DNA of 64,000 bases from Phymatolithon calcareum (Eukaryota > Rhodophyta > Florideophyceae > Hapalidiales): contig OZ345368.1 of the NCBI GenBank assembly GCA_977006965.1, positions 2,232,001 to 2,296,000 on the forward strand, in the 5' to 3' direction. A program made the translations under genes and the position numbers. Below the pieces are notes generated by a model that did no database searches, was not told where the DNA came from, and was given only the letters and a program-made list of their open reading frames with translations. Shown here piece after piece: positions 1 to 10,000 of this stretch (its first letter is position 1; each line of letters begins with the position of its first letter).

Positions 1-106
1 AAATGTGAGGAATTCACCAATCAAGTTTTATTTTCTCCAATGTATAGCTACACAATTTCAAATTTCCTTCTAGTAGTTCCTCGTCTCCGAAGGACATCTT
101 CATATT

Positions 107-1951
107 TCACTCTCCGTCTTTCACTTTCACATATGCCAAACAGTCGTCGATTTCTTCGACCTTTACCTTCCAACCATCAGTGTTTCGAGCCTTCATGGTC
201 GCCGCATTTGAGAACTTCGAAATTTCCTGCATCAAAACGAACATCCCTGACGTGTCGATGTGTGGACCGTAAAATTGGTCCATCAGATCGGCACTTTTCT
301 CTTCACTTCGAAACTCAGAATCGCCAAACTTGTACATGAGGGCGAGATTAAAAATAGCAATCGGATGTAGGTCATTTTCAATGGCTTGCTCGTAAAGCTT
401 CTTGGCTTCCACAGCATTCCGCTCGACTCCGTGTCCAAGATCGTACGCCACTCCCAGGTTATTCATTGCTGTACTGTTCCCGGTCGCTACAGCCTCTTCC
501 AGTGACGAAATGTTTTCGCCCTCGGCCTGGTTCCCATTTAGTAGAACACCCATGTTACAAAGAGCTTCCGTGGACGCACGCTTGATTGCATTCGAGTAGC
601 TAGTGTTCGCATCCGAAATGTTGATAGGAACATCTGGTCCTCCCCGGTGATATATCAATCCCAGACGATTAGATGCGGACGCAAATGCTCGTTCCTCATC
701 TTCCTCCTCATCTTTCTTCTCATCCAGAATCTTCTCGTAAACTCTGATAGCGTCTTTTGGATGATTGCCCATTCCGAATGAGAGCCGACATCCATCTATG
801 TGCCCGTCTGGAGTTTCAGGCATGAGGAACAGCCTTTCAAATAGTTCTTGCAACCGTTTCCCATCACCACAAAACATGTAATGTTTCAAAGAGGACGAGA
901 TCAACGCGGAGATGTGCTTCTTGTTACGAAAAGTGTAAAATCCGTTTTCGAGTAACATCCCGAGTGGAGCACCGAAACTGCGTGGATCATAAATGCCAGC
1001 TCGCACAATAGCATGTACTGCGAGCTGCCTTTGTAACAAGTCACGCGACTCCACGTATAGACTTTGATACGCGATAGCGAGATGGAGTGCAATTTCAGGG
1101 TCATTATCTTCCATAAGAATAGATTCCATTGTACAAACGGCTGCCTCCGATACAGCATTCTCTGGCCCTTTCACATGAAACAACGAAAAGGCTTTCAGTT
1201 CATCACCATGGTCTTTCATGGCTTCCGAGAAACGTCCACACTCGTCTGCCAGTAGCTGAAGATCGATTTCATTGGAAACGTCATGGGCCAACTCTCTTGG
1301 TCTTCGATTAATCAATATCTCGTACCATGAGTGCATGTCCCACCACAATCGGTCTGTATCATCAATGTTCACAGGATTCTGTTTCAGAAGAATATCGGCG
1401 AAATCTTGCAAAGCGCGTCTGTCTCCTTGTTCTGCTATGCAACGCCCAAAAACAATCATCGCCTCGTTCTTGCGACCACCTTCAAGCGCGACCCTTCCAT
1501 CCTCGTACACAGGTCCGACCTCTTCTCTCGACTGACTATGATAGTGGGCATCCAGTGCAGAATTCAATACCTCAATATGAGGAATAACTATATATCGTCT
1601 TTCCTTGAACTCATATTGGGCAATCTCCGGCATGAATGGGGGCCAACCAGTCCAAACATCATATATGTCAATCCTCTGAATAGATTCGGAAAGTTGAGAT
1701 TGATTCCCTTCTTCGCGGAGTGTTTCATGCTTCGAGATCCCGCGACTTAGTCTCCATCTTTTCTGTGCACACATGCTGCCCATGAATGTGTCTTTCCAAC
1801 CTTGCCAGTCAAATACAAGACCTTCCAATTCCATGCGCAAAGAGACCCATCTGGCCTCAACGTTCACTTCAACTGTAATCACAATTTTTTGAGGACCGCC
1901 AATCGGTGCCACTGTAAATTTCTGTACCCCATCACTCTCGAGAGTGATCAC
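107..1951 (-). CDS. Sel1-repeat protein, C-terminal part (gene A)
   Basis: This is the downstream half of gene A. The frame opens at about 2030 without an ATG; the apparent first codon at 1951 is GTG, so it is unlikely to be translated alone. It begins with the block PIGGPQK and WxGWPPFM found in the 18 kb paralogue. A helical middle follows, and then Sel1-like repeats at roughly residues 425-560: LGLIYHRGG, MGVLLNG, MNNLGVAYDLGHGV and FNLALMYKFGD, spaced 35-40 residues apart. Sel1 repeats are TPR-like helical scaffolds for protein-protein contacts. An acidic, Lys-rich stretch (KKDEEEDEE) precedes the repeats. A membrane-anchored N-terminus with a C-terminal Sel1 scaffold suggests an adaptor, but no partner can be named. 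The stop is TGA at 107-109. Confidence 0.7.
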   Translation of the reverse strand: MITLESDGVQKFTVAPIGGPQKIVITVEVNVEARWVSLRMELEGLVFDWQGWKDTFMGSMCAQKRWRLSRGISKHETLREEGNQSQLSESIQRIDIYDVWTGWPPFMPEIAQYEFKERRYIVIPHIEVLNSALDAHYHSQSREEVGPVYEDGRVALEGGRKNEAMIVFGRCIAEQGDRRALQDFADILLKQNPVNIDDTDRLWWDMHSWYEILINRRPRELAHDVSNEIDLQLLADECGRFSEAMKDHGDELKAFSLFHVKGPENAVSEAAVCTMESILMEDNDPEIALHLAIAYQSLYVESRDLLQRQLAVHAIVRAGIYDPRSFGAPLGMLLENGFYTFRNKKHISALISSSLKHYMFCGDGKRLQELFERLFLMPETPDGHIDGCRLSFGMGNHPKDAIRVYEKILDEKKDEEEDEERAFASASNRLGLIYHRGGPDVPINISDANTSYSNAIKRASTEALCNMGVLLNGNQAEGENISSLEEAVATGNSTAMNNLGVAYDLGHGVERNAVEAKKLYEQAIENDLHPIAIFNLALMYKFGDSEFRSEEKSADLMDQFYGPHIDTSGMFVLMQEISKFSNAATMKARNTDGWKVKVEEIDDCLAYVKVKDGE

Positions 1952-3876
1952 AGTGTCATTGCTCTCCGTGGCTGTACTTTCACATTGCGTGCGATTCGTA
2001 CTGATGGAAAACCAAGAATAAACAGCATCACGAGTGCTTCTGACCTTCGCAGGTCTGTGTCATTCCCTTCAATCTCTTCGACCTCTTTTCCAACTTTCCA
2101 CCGCAAGAATGATTGCATTTCCCAAACCAGTCTCATATTCCACCTATGAGCACGGGTATTATTTTTCTTGATTTCGTGAAATGTGGAGCATAGCTGTGCA
2201 CTGCACGGAAAGCTCAATCCCATAGTAGAAATACGTGGTGACCAGCCGGTGGTATCGTTGTCGGACTTTTCGACCCATTTTGCAAGCGCACTCCGCACAA
2301 TTTCAACGACACACCCAATGAAGCGGCTTGTTTTCATTCCGCCACGAGTCATGCTATTTGCCTGAAGTCGGGCGGTTTCGAGGTTGACCTGCTGTTGAAA
2401 AGCGGAACGCTGTCCATCTTCTTCAGACGTGAGTTGTAAGGTCTCAAAAGAAGAATCACTTCTGTCACCACTCTCCAGAGAAACGTAGTTATCCATATGA
2501 ATGCTCTCTTGAAATGCTCCATTATTCAGCGACCAAACCGGACGTTGACAGCTGGGCAGGTTAAAGGGAAGTCTCAACCGGATTTCATCAATATCTTGCT
2601 CATGATCTCCGCCTAACTGGTAGCTGAAGGTGCGGAGCAACAGGTCGTAAGTAAACCGCACACGGTGAGGACTTTCATTCTTCTTCCAGTGCACTTGATC
2701 CTGATGCATAAGCTTGGCGAAACAAGCTAGCTGCCCAGCAGACATGTTCTCGACCGCCGTTCTCTCTTCATCATCCAACTTGTTCAAAGACGCTTTATGC
2801 CAGTCATCTCTTACAGCGTCTTTTATTGTAGCTGCTTGACCGGCAAAGTCAAACACGTTGTCCTCGTCAGAGTCCGTGTTCTTGTACCCATCCATTTTAA
2901 AAGGAAGGGAGTGTATTTCTCTGACGTCAACTTTGGAGTCAACGCAGCTGTTGGGGGCAATGCAAAACTCGTGAAACGGAGAAAACAGAGAAACAAAATT
3001 TTCTGTTGATCCGGTCTCAGTCACCATCCCGTTCGTTGTGTGCATCATTGCCACAACTGCAAGATCTCGAGATTTACTCCACCGCTCTTCGCTGCGGAAG
3101 CCATCACATGTGGCGTCCGACAAATGTTTGGTATCAGCAAGCCATCGACTTCCAAACTTTGCGAGGAATGACACTAACCAACGAACGGCACATTCTTCCG
3201 GTAGCGTAGATCTCAAATGCGACGCAACAAATCGTGCGAAGCGACCGTGTCGTTCCTGGTCACTGTACTCAACGCGGGAATGCAAAACGAGGCACATTGG
3301 GAGGTCATGACCAGTGATCTCATTGTCAATGAGTGAGCTGTTGACAAACATTTCATTGTCCACTGTTCTCTCAACATCTTCCAGCGACATGTCGGATGTT
3401 TCCAGCTCCTCATCGAAAGCACTGCTTTCGTTTCTCCAGAAAAAGCAGAAGTCACGAACTTTTGACGACAAATTGGTGGTGAACAAAGACAAACTGGACG
3501 GCGGGTGATACGATGCCTCGTACCGAAGCTTGATAAGACAGGTTAAGGCATGCACGTTCCAGTTTCGGAACTCAGAAAGCTGAAACAGACCCCAAACCGT
3601 TCGAACAACGTGGTACGCGTTGAATACTGCCACTGTGATAGCGGAAGCTGCCTCCTTGTGGTCCCTGCCGCCGATTTGGAGAACAATGTAGTACATGACA
3701 TACGCAAGGCAGGGCAGTGAGATGCACAGCTGAGTCATCCCGTTCTGCCAGGTCTTACGAATCGGCCTCCACTTGTCAGTGATGAAGTCCATGCCGTAAA
3801 TGAATGCGAGCGGGATGAAAGCGGCGGCGTAGACGGTGTAGACGATCCCCGGATGGCACGGTAGTTCACAAGACAT
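1948..3876 (-). CDS. Sel1-repeat membrane protein, N-terminal part (gene A)
   Basis: The family is not a named one. The start is the ATG at 3876, because the paralogue near 26.08 kb begins at the matching place; the upstream frame to 3987 is probably untranslated. Three hydrophobic segments lie at about residues 10-31, 46-67 and 75-97, so the N-terminus is probably membrane-anchored. A long soluble part follows, with conserved blocks such as DDWHKASLN and RWLVSFLAKF shared with the pseudogene at 18-20 kb. The frame stops at 1948. The 18-19 kb paralogue reads straight through this point into what is here a second frame (107-1951). A one-base shift near 2005, just after GFPS, rejoins the two parts with the same 28-residue spacing as the paralogue. 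Hence gene A is either one gene of about 1280 residues with a frameshift (mutation or assembly error) or a spliced gene. Function unknown. Confidence 0.7.
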   Translation of the reverse strand: MSCELPCHPGIVYTVYAAAFIPLAFIYGMDFITDKWRPIRKTWQNGMTQLCISLPCLAYVMYYIVLQIGGRDHKEAASAITVAVFNAYHVVRTVWGLFQLSEFRNWNVHALTCLIKLRYEASYHPPSSLSLFTTNLSSKVRDFCFFWRNESSAFDEELETSDMSLEDVERTVDNEMFVNSSLIDNEITGHDLPMCLVLHSRVEYSDQERHGRFARFVASHLRSTLPEECAVRWLVSFLAKFGSRWLADTKHLSDATCDGFRSEERWSKSRDLAVVAMMHTTNGMVTETGSTENFVSLFSPFHEFCIAPNSCVDSKVDVREIHSLPFKMDGYKNTDSDEDNVFDFAGQAATIKDAVRDDWHKASLNKLDDEERTAVENMSAGQLACFAKLMHQDQVHWKKNESPHRVRFTYDLLLRTFSYQLGGDHEQDIDEIRLRLPFNLPSCQRPVWSLNNGAFQESIHMDNYVSLESGDRSDSSFETLQLTSEEDGQRSAFQQQVNLETARLQANSMTRGGMKTSRFIGCVVEIVRSALAKWVEKSDNDTTGWSPRISTMGLSFPCSAQLCSTFHEIKKNNTRAHRWNMRLVWEMQSFLRWKVGKEVEEIEGNDTDLRRSEALVMLFILGFPSVRIARNVKVQPRRAMTL

Positions 3877-4131
3877 TTTGAATTTTTGGAAAACCGCAAT
3901 GCTAGATGAACGGAGGTCGTCGGTCGCACGGCGGAAAATGGTACTAGATGAAGCACTGTTGTTTTGGAGCTCGTTGAAGAGTACCAAATTGTAGTGGTGG
4001 TCAGAGTTCAGTTCCCCTGGTAGATCTTATCAGGTCGAGTGTTGGAGAGACGGACACGTCTCAGAGGAACACCTTCCCCGGCTCTTCACATTAAAATCTA
4101 CTTTATTTTAAAAGAATGTTTTTCATACAGC

Positions 4132-4160
4132 TGTACCCGGATGATCATCATCCGGGTACA
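4132..4160. repeat. 29-bp near-perfect palindrome
   Basis: Two 14-base arms around a single central base, containing CCCGGATGAT and its complement. It lies between gene A and the MITE at 4221. It could form a hairpin or be a dyad binding site; no further evidence is available. Confidence 0.7.
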
Positions 4161-4220
4161 ATGTATCTGTATGCGACGAAGGAGGATCAGGTTGGTAGCA
4201 ATTTATTAGAGACAGGCATA

Positions 4221-5004
4221 CAGTAACCGTCCTACCCATAAGTCGGCAGATTTTGCTGTGCAATGCGATTTTTTAATTAAAAAATTACTTTCATTCCACC
4301 ATTTTAAAAACTGTTCAGGTGAAGCAGTAGGCCACCACGACAAGTGTCACCTAGAGACGAAGTCGGTGCTGATTGCCTCAAAAACAACCAGTTAGGGGGG
4401 GACACAGGGCACCCTCGTTTTTGGCCGAAAAAGCGAGAATGTCCTAATGTCGGCAACGGCGCGTGGCACAAAGTTTTTAATTCAAATAAAGGACACATCA
4501 GTACACATCAGGTTCTCAGCTCCCGTTGGGAGCATCAGTCGGAGTCTTCCCTACCAAGCCCGACTAACACCACCGCCATATCTCGTGCTCGTTTGGCGGA
4601 GACTCGCAACCGGGTTTTCATCACTCGGTCCTGGCGGCTTCTCGCGAGCGCCTCGCGCTGCAGTGCGTGGCGCGGCGCAACGTCAACCAATCGCCTCAAA
4701 TCGGCGGCAGGCTCTTTGTACGCGCGGCGATTCATAATGCGCTTCCCCATGCTCGATGTGCGAAAAAAGCGCCTTCCCGATGTGGTATTCCAGCATTTTT
4801 GGGATCACTAGAAAGGTCTAAGTCTCCCGCGTTCAAAACTGGGATTATTTCGCGGGAAAGCTGTTTTGGTTTCGAATGCCAACACTTAGAGCGAAATCAA
4901 TCTTGGTAACAGCAAGAGATTTGCAAAAATATATGCGAAATTTTAATGTAAAAAATTATGTCACTTTATGTAAAACTGCCGACTTAGAGGTAGGACGGTT
5001 ACAG
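4221..5004. mobile_element. mariner-like MITE, TA target duplication
   Basis: The ends are inverted repeats of about 30 bases. The left end reads CAGTAACCGTCCTACC and continues to AAGTCGGCAG. The right end, read inward, is CTGTAACCGTCCTACC with the same continuation. TA dinucleotides flank the element at 4219-4220 and 5005-5006, as expected for Tc1/mariner-type transposition. The 784-bp interior has no transposase; short frames inside it are GC-rich and unrecognised. A non-autonomous element is the best reading. Confidence 0.75.
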
Positions 5005-6324
5005 TAATCCCTTGGCGATTCTCATGAGCGGGACGTATGATATCTGATCAACTGTGTTGTCACATCCTTGAGTATTAGAACATAGACAGTGGCGTTCGCG
5101 GATACAGCCCTGTATTCAGGGAGCGTTATACGCCACTAGCTGTTGCCTCCCCCCCCCACCCCCGCATAGCACCAATAAAGTGATGCGTCTCTCACTACTG
5201 CAGCGCTTCTCGACATTTCTTCGAAGACCAAACAAGATCAGCAACCCACACTCGCCACTACAACACTCAACTCTACGACATTTGAAGACACAACTGTTCT
5301 CTTCAGGGGTGCTCCACGTATAATAAAAAGACCTGCACAGACCGCCATGTATTGTGCGGGGTGCCAGTTCTGTTGCCTTTTGACTTCCTAACGACGCTTT
5401 ACCGCATGCGCTAGTTACACCTCTTTGATAATAGAGCGATGAAGAACGGTATGGTGTCATTTCAGCTTGCTTGTTGCACTCTCAGGGTCGGCAAAGTAGT
5501 TGCCATTCACTCTCGCGAATTGTGGCTTGCTTGAGATGCGATCCTTTACTCGCTGCGATGAGCTGTGCCTTATAAGCTATCGGATTCTCCAACCTACTGC
5601 CTTGGGGTTGCATATCACACACCACGAATACTGACACTATCCTGTTAATGTCAGGACTAACGGCTACATCGATACGAACGTGCAAGTCAGTGACCCATCT
5701 TGGCGATCTCTTGGGCCACCCATTCTGTGATGTCAGGTCTATCACTGTCTGGACTAACGGCTACCGCGATAAGCACGTGCGAGTCAGTGACCAAACTTGG
5801 CGATCTCTTCGTGCCTCCTAGCTTGTGATTATTTCGACTGTCGGGTTTGACCGTTATTACGAGCTGACGCTTGCGGGTGGCCACCCGACGTGGTCACTCT
5901 ATAGGATCTTCCCTAAGTCTTGTGCTCTCAGTGTCTTTCTTACCCTTCTTGTTTCGCCATTGACCGACCTCACATTGCAAGCCACTGTCTTGTTCGACAA
6001 CAAGAGACATACACTGCAATTTCAGATTGCCAGTGAGATGGCACAACTTTTATAATGCTCGGTCTGGATGACTCACCGTCTCCCAGCTTCATATGTCTGT
6101 TTATCCTTTGTAGCAAACGCCCAACCCCGTATCGGTCGTACTGTATATTGCCGATATCGAGGGATGCTTTGCCAACCACATCTGCAACCATGTGGCATAT
6201 CGGGAAACTGCCTGGGCTATCGGTCGATTTCACTCTGCCCAAGTGATCTACCTTCAGGGAATATCCTGAAACTTCTACTGATTCGTTAGGATACTTCGAC
6301 GAAGTCAACCTGTACGTATGTTCT
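5005..6324. other. unassigned sequence left of the copia element
   Basis: No gene is recognised. Minus-strand frames at 5482-5745, 5687-5884 and 5970-6324 are open but in different phases. The last runs into the copia insertion and continues in phase at 12347-12420 on the far side, giving a pre-insertion frame of about 145 codons. This may be a decayed host gene or an older transposon. A duplicated block sits at 5650-5813. Confidence 0.4.
5650..5813. repeat. imperfect tandem duplication, about 101-bp period
   Basis: The segment at 5650-5712 recurs at 5751-5813. Shared blocks are GGACTAACGGCTAC, GTCAGTGACC and CTTGGCGATCTCTT. On the minus strand both copies encode a similar peptide (KRSPxxVTDxHV, followed by VAVSPD), but in different frames, so at least one indel separates them. 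Confidence 0.6.
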
Positions 6325-6329
6325 GTGAA

Positions 6330-6955
6330 TGTCTCGCTAACGACCGGCAGCGAGTTTATCAATCCGTTGGGGACCGACAGTCAAATGGAATTACCGTTGC
6401 CTGCTAGCAATGTCGACCGACTGTGAGCCAAGAAAGTCTACTGGCGCGGATTACGAACGGTGTGAAACGCATTGTGTCGCGCGCTGACACTTCGGATACC
6501 TTGCGAGAATGTAGCTAGACAGTCAGAGGTAGATGGAGTGATGTAGAGACTACTTAAGCGGTGATCGAAGTCTTTCTCGAGGAAGTCACCACTATCAACT
6601 TTACCAACCACAACCTAACCCCCAAGGATATCGAAAGATAAACTTACTCTTCCGACGAAAGTCAGCAACGCATTCACACTGCCGAGCAACCGTCCATTGC
6701 GTACCATTGGACTGGACCACTCCTGCCGACGTCACTACATCCTTACGGAGTTTCTGACCCAGCAGAGTTGGCGCACCTTGCCGAAGTCACTACATCCCAT
6801 CGGAGTTTCTGACCAAGCGAGCTGTAAGACATCCTGCCGAAAGCACTACATCCCTCCTGGAGTTTCTGCCTAGACAAGTTGTATGGACGTCCGGCATCTG
6901 CCGTCGTCTCATTAGGGAGCTGAACAAGTGGTTCGGTTCCTGGATACTCACGACA
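6330..6955 (+). repeat. 5' LTR of the copia element
   Basis: Begins TG and ends CA. It contains three degenerate internal repeats of the type CCGAxGTCACTACATCC followed by GGAGTTTCTG, at about 6727, 6780 and 6836, in the 3' half. Repeated LTR motifs like this can be transcription-factor sites. Confidence 0.93.
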
Positions 6956-7011
6956 CTGCGCAGTTTGCTGCGAACCACGGTACCGGGCAGCGCAGCTGAG
7001 TATCTTCAAGA

Positions 7012-10000
7012 ATGGCTAATCTGAGCGACTACCTCTATGGAGACGCTTTGGATAATCTGGACGTTTCCACACTGGACCAAGATGTTGCTCAAAACATCAA
7101 AGAGGCGATGAAGTATACCACTTTTGATGCCGAGAAGATTCGAAAAGTGAAGGGCGCGTACACCGTCCTATTGAAACACTATGTTGACTACAGGATGGAA
7201 ACATATTTTTCGCAACGCTATATTTGCGAAGATCTTGCAGAAGCACTATACGAAGACTTCGAGAATTGGGATGAAGCCCTTTTCCGTAGGCTTGATGGTG
7301 ACACTCTGAGAAAACTACGGGACCACATGATGATGAACGGTATTGGGATTACAAAACGCTCCGGGTATCCTATTGCTAAGGCCTTGTTTGAATGCCTTCG
7401 CGACCCAGAGAGTATTCCTGTCGTGACTGAAAGACGTGTCAAGTACACACGTGGCAATTCAGAACGCCCCGGGAACTCGAGTCCGACTCCTGAATCACCA
7501 GGCACTCCCCAACCGCCCGACCCTCCCGCGGACAAGCCTGCACAGAGCCGTCCGTCCTCACCTCTACCTCCACCTAGACCGCGAGATTCACCGCGCGCTG
7601 TAAGCGCTGAAAATGAGGGGAGCTCATCGAAATCCAGACCTCGAATTTACGACATTTCTAAATGCATCCGTGATGATATGAAGTATTCTGGTCTTCCCGA
7701 CGAGGACTTCGATGGAAAGGTCGCGAATTTCAAGTCTGCGCTCGAATTGGTCAGGATTACTGACGAAGCTGATGCGCTTACTGCGATGCCACTCTTTCTG
7801 AAGGGTCAAGCAGCGCTCACGTTTCGAACATCAATTCGGAATTCAGTATCAACCGTCACTGAAGCACTCAAGAAAATGAAGGATATATTCCTTTCTGAGG
7901 AAGCCCGCCGAGCGAATGATACTTTATGGGAAAACTTAAGCTTTTTAAGTGTACGAAAAATCCATAAGACCAGCGACCATCGATCTACACTGAGACTGTT
8001 GTTTGAAGAGGTGGAACGCCTTCGCAATTGCACCAGCCATGCGATGAAAGGCGATGCTACTGTCATCGAGTATATCACTCGCGCGAAACTACTTGCAGCT
8101 GTGAGTGGACTTGACGTTTTCCAGCACGTCCGAGCCAACCCGCCTACCGAGTATCTGCGTTTACGAAATGCCTTGTACGATGCAGCAACTCAGGCTGACA
8201 CCGGCTCCGTCGCGTTTCGGTCTGCCACAACCATGGGCGACCTGACACCGGGAAGCATGCTCACCGACCGCCGATTCCGAAACTATATACCAAACCGTCG
8301 CCCAAGGAGCAAAAATGCCCGCGATAGGTCTCGGAAACAAGAACCAGCTAGACGGGAATTGCGCTATTCAGGGGGAAATCGAGATTGTTGGGTATGTTCA
8401 AAAGAAGGTTGCCATTCCTCGAAGCACCCAATTCATGAACGTAACGGCGCGAGGTCACGGATGCGCTCGTACGTGTCTGAGCAGTTGGTATCAAGCGACG
8501 AAGAAGAGATGCCAGCAAGTTCAAATGCAACTGAAGAGGTCGAATCAGACACTTCAGATAGCGAAAACGTGTTCCTAACCATGAGGGAAGAGTCATCCTT
8601 TGTCGTGTCGCGTGGCGGAAGCGCTGAAAACACGAACAATTTTATGGGAATTGCTATTGACACGTGCTGTACCCACTTGTGTACGGTTTCTAAGGAGCAG
8701 TACTATGCCTACTGTGCCTACACTGGCCAAAAGCCGAACATTGTGCCGAAGCGGAAGTCATTCAACACGACAGGGGGACCAGTCAAATCCATGGGATATT
8801 CAATTGTCCATATTCCGTTCGAACCATTGTGCGACCTGTTGCGAATCAAAGTTCACGTTTTTGACTACCCATCAACAGCACCTATGCTACTCTCTTACGC
8901 TGAGATGGAAAAACAGCGCTGGGATATCAAGATTTCCGAAAGAAAACTCACACTCGCGGATGATCCGAGCAAATTCGTGCGCTATGAGAAAATTCGTGGT
9001 CTCCCTATCTACCGTTGGAATCAGGAAAAGAATGAAACAATGCGCTGGGAGGACAGCATATCTCTTTACACAGAACAGCAGCTGCGGAACATTCATCGAC
9101 GAATGGGCCACACCCCTGTCAGACGTCTTATGAAACTGCTGGAAGCGACTGGACGGGAGGAGGACTTATCGGGCGACACACGTGCTACACTCTCCCGCAT
9201 TGCGAAGTCATGTAAGGCATGCCAAGTGCTATCCAAACCACCTGAAAGATTTCGATTTGTCATCCACGACGAGACCAGGTTCAACCATGAAGTTGTCATT
9301 GACGTGATGTATTTATCTGATGGGGCTCTACTACATGTCATCTGCACTGGCACGAAGTATCAACTTGGAAAATTTTTGCCCAATGGCTCTGCAAAGGCGG
9401 CCTGGGAAGCCATTCGTATGTGCTGGATTGACATATTATCCGGTTCACCCGACATCATTCGACCGGACGCAGGGAAGAATTTTATCGCTAAGGAATTCAA
9501 AGACTCTGCCAAACTCATGGGTATTCATGTGGAGACTGTGCCAACAGAGGCTCATCACAAGATCGGATTGGTGGAACGGTATCACAAAGTCGTTCGAACT
9601 GTTTACGAAAAGCTGAAAATCGACGATCCGCACATGTCGCGTGAGCTACGTCTAAGCATTACGTTCCGATGCATCAATGATACACCTGGTATCGATGGTA
9701 TTGTGCCAACCTTAGTTGTTTTTGGAACGTACCCTAAGCTGGGGCTTGACACCGACCCTGTTGCTCCTGCAAACATCCGACGAGCACAAGCGGTGAAACA
9801 AGCAACGAAGCTTGCGTCGCAAGCGTTGCACAAAACTCGATTGGACCTTGCTGCCAAACGCGGTCCGACTGCCAACATGGAAATTATCGACAGCGTGAAG
9901 CGATTGCAAAATAATGCACCCGTCCTCGTATACCGGGAGAAAGAAGGATGGACCGGGCCACTGCAATTCATTTCAGCTGATGATCATGGTGCTTGGATTC

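Noticed and set aside
4535-4750. Arg-rich minus-strand frame inside the MITE as a gene
   Set aside because: It lies wholly within a non-autonomous element, lacks any known motif and competes with overlapping plus-strand frames.
6743-7009. Minus-strand frames inside the LTR, repeated at 12181-12420
   Set aside because: They come from the LTR's internal repeats read backwards and occur twice only because the LTR does.
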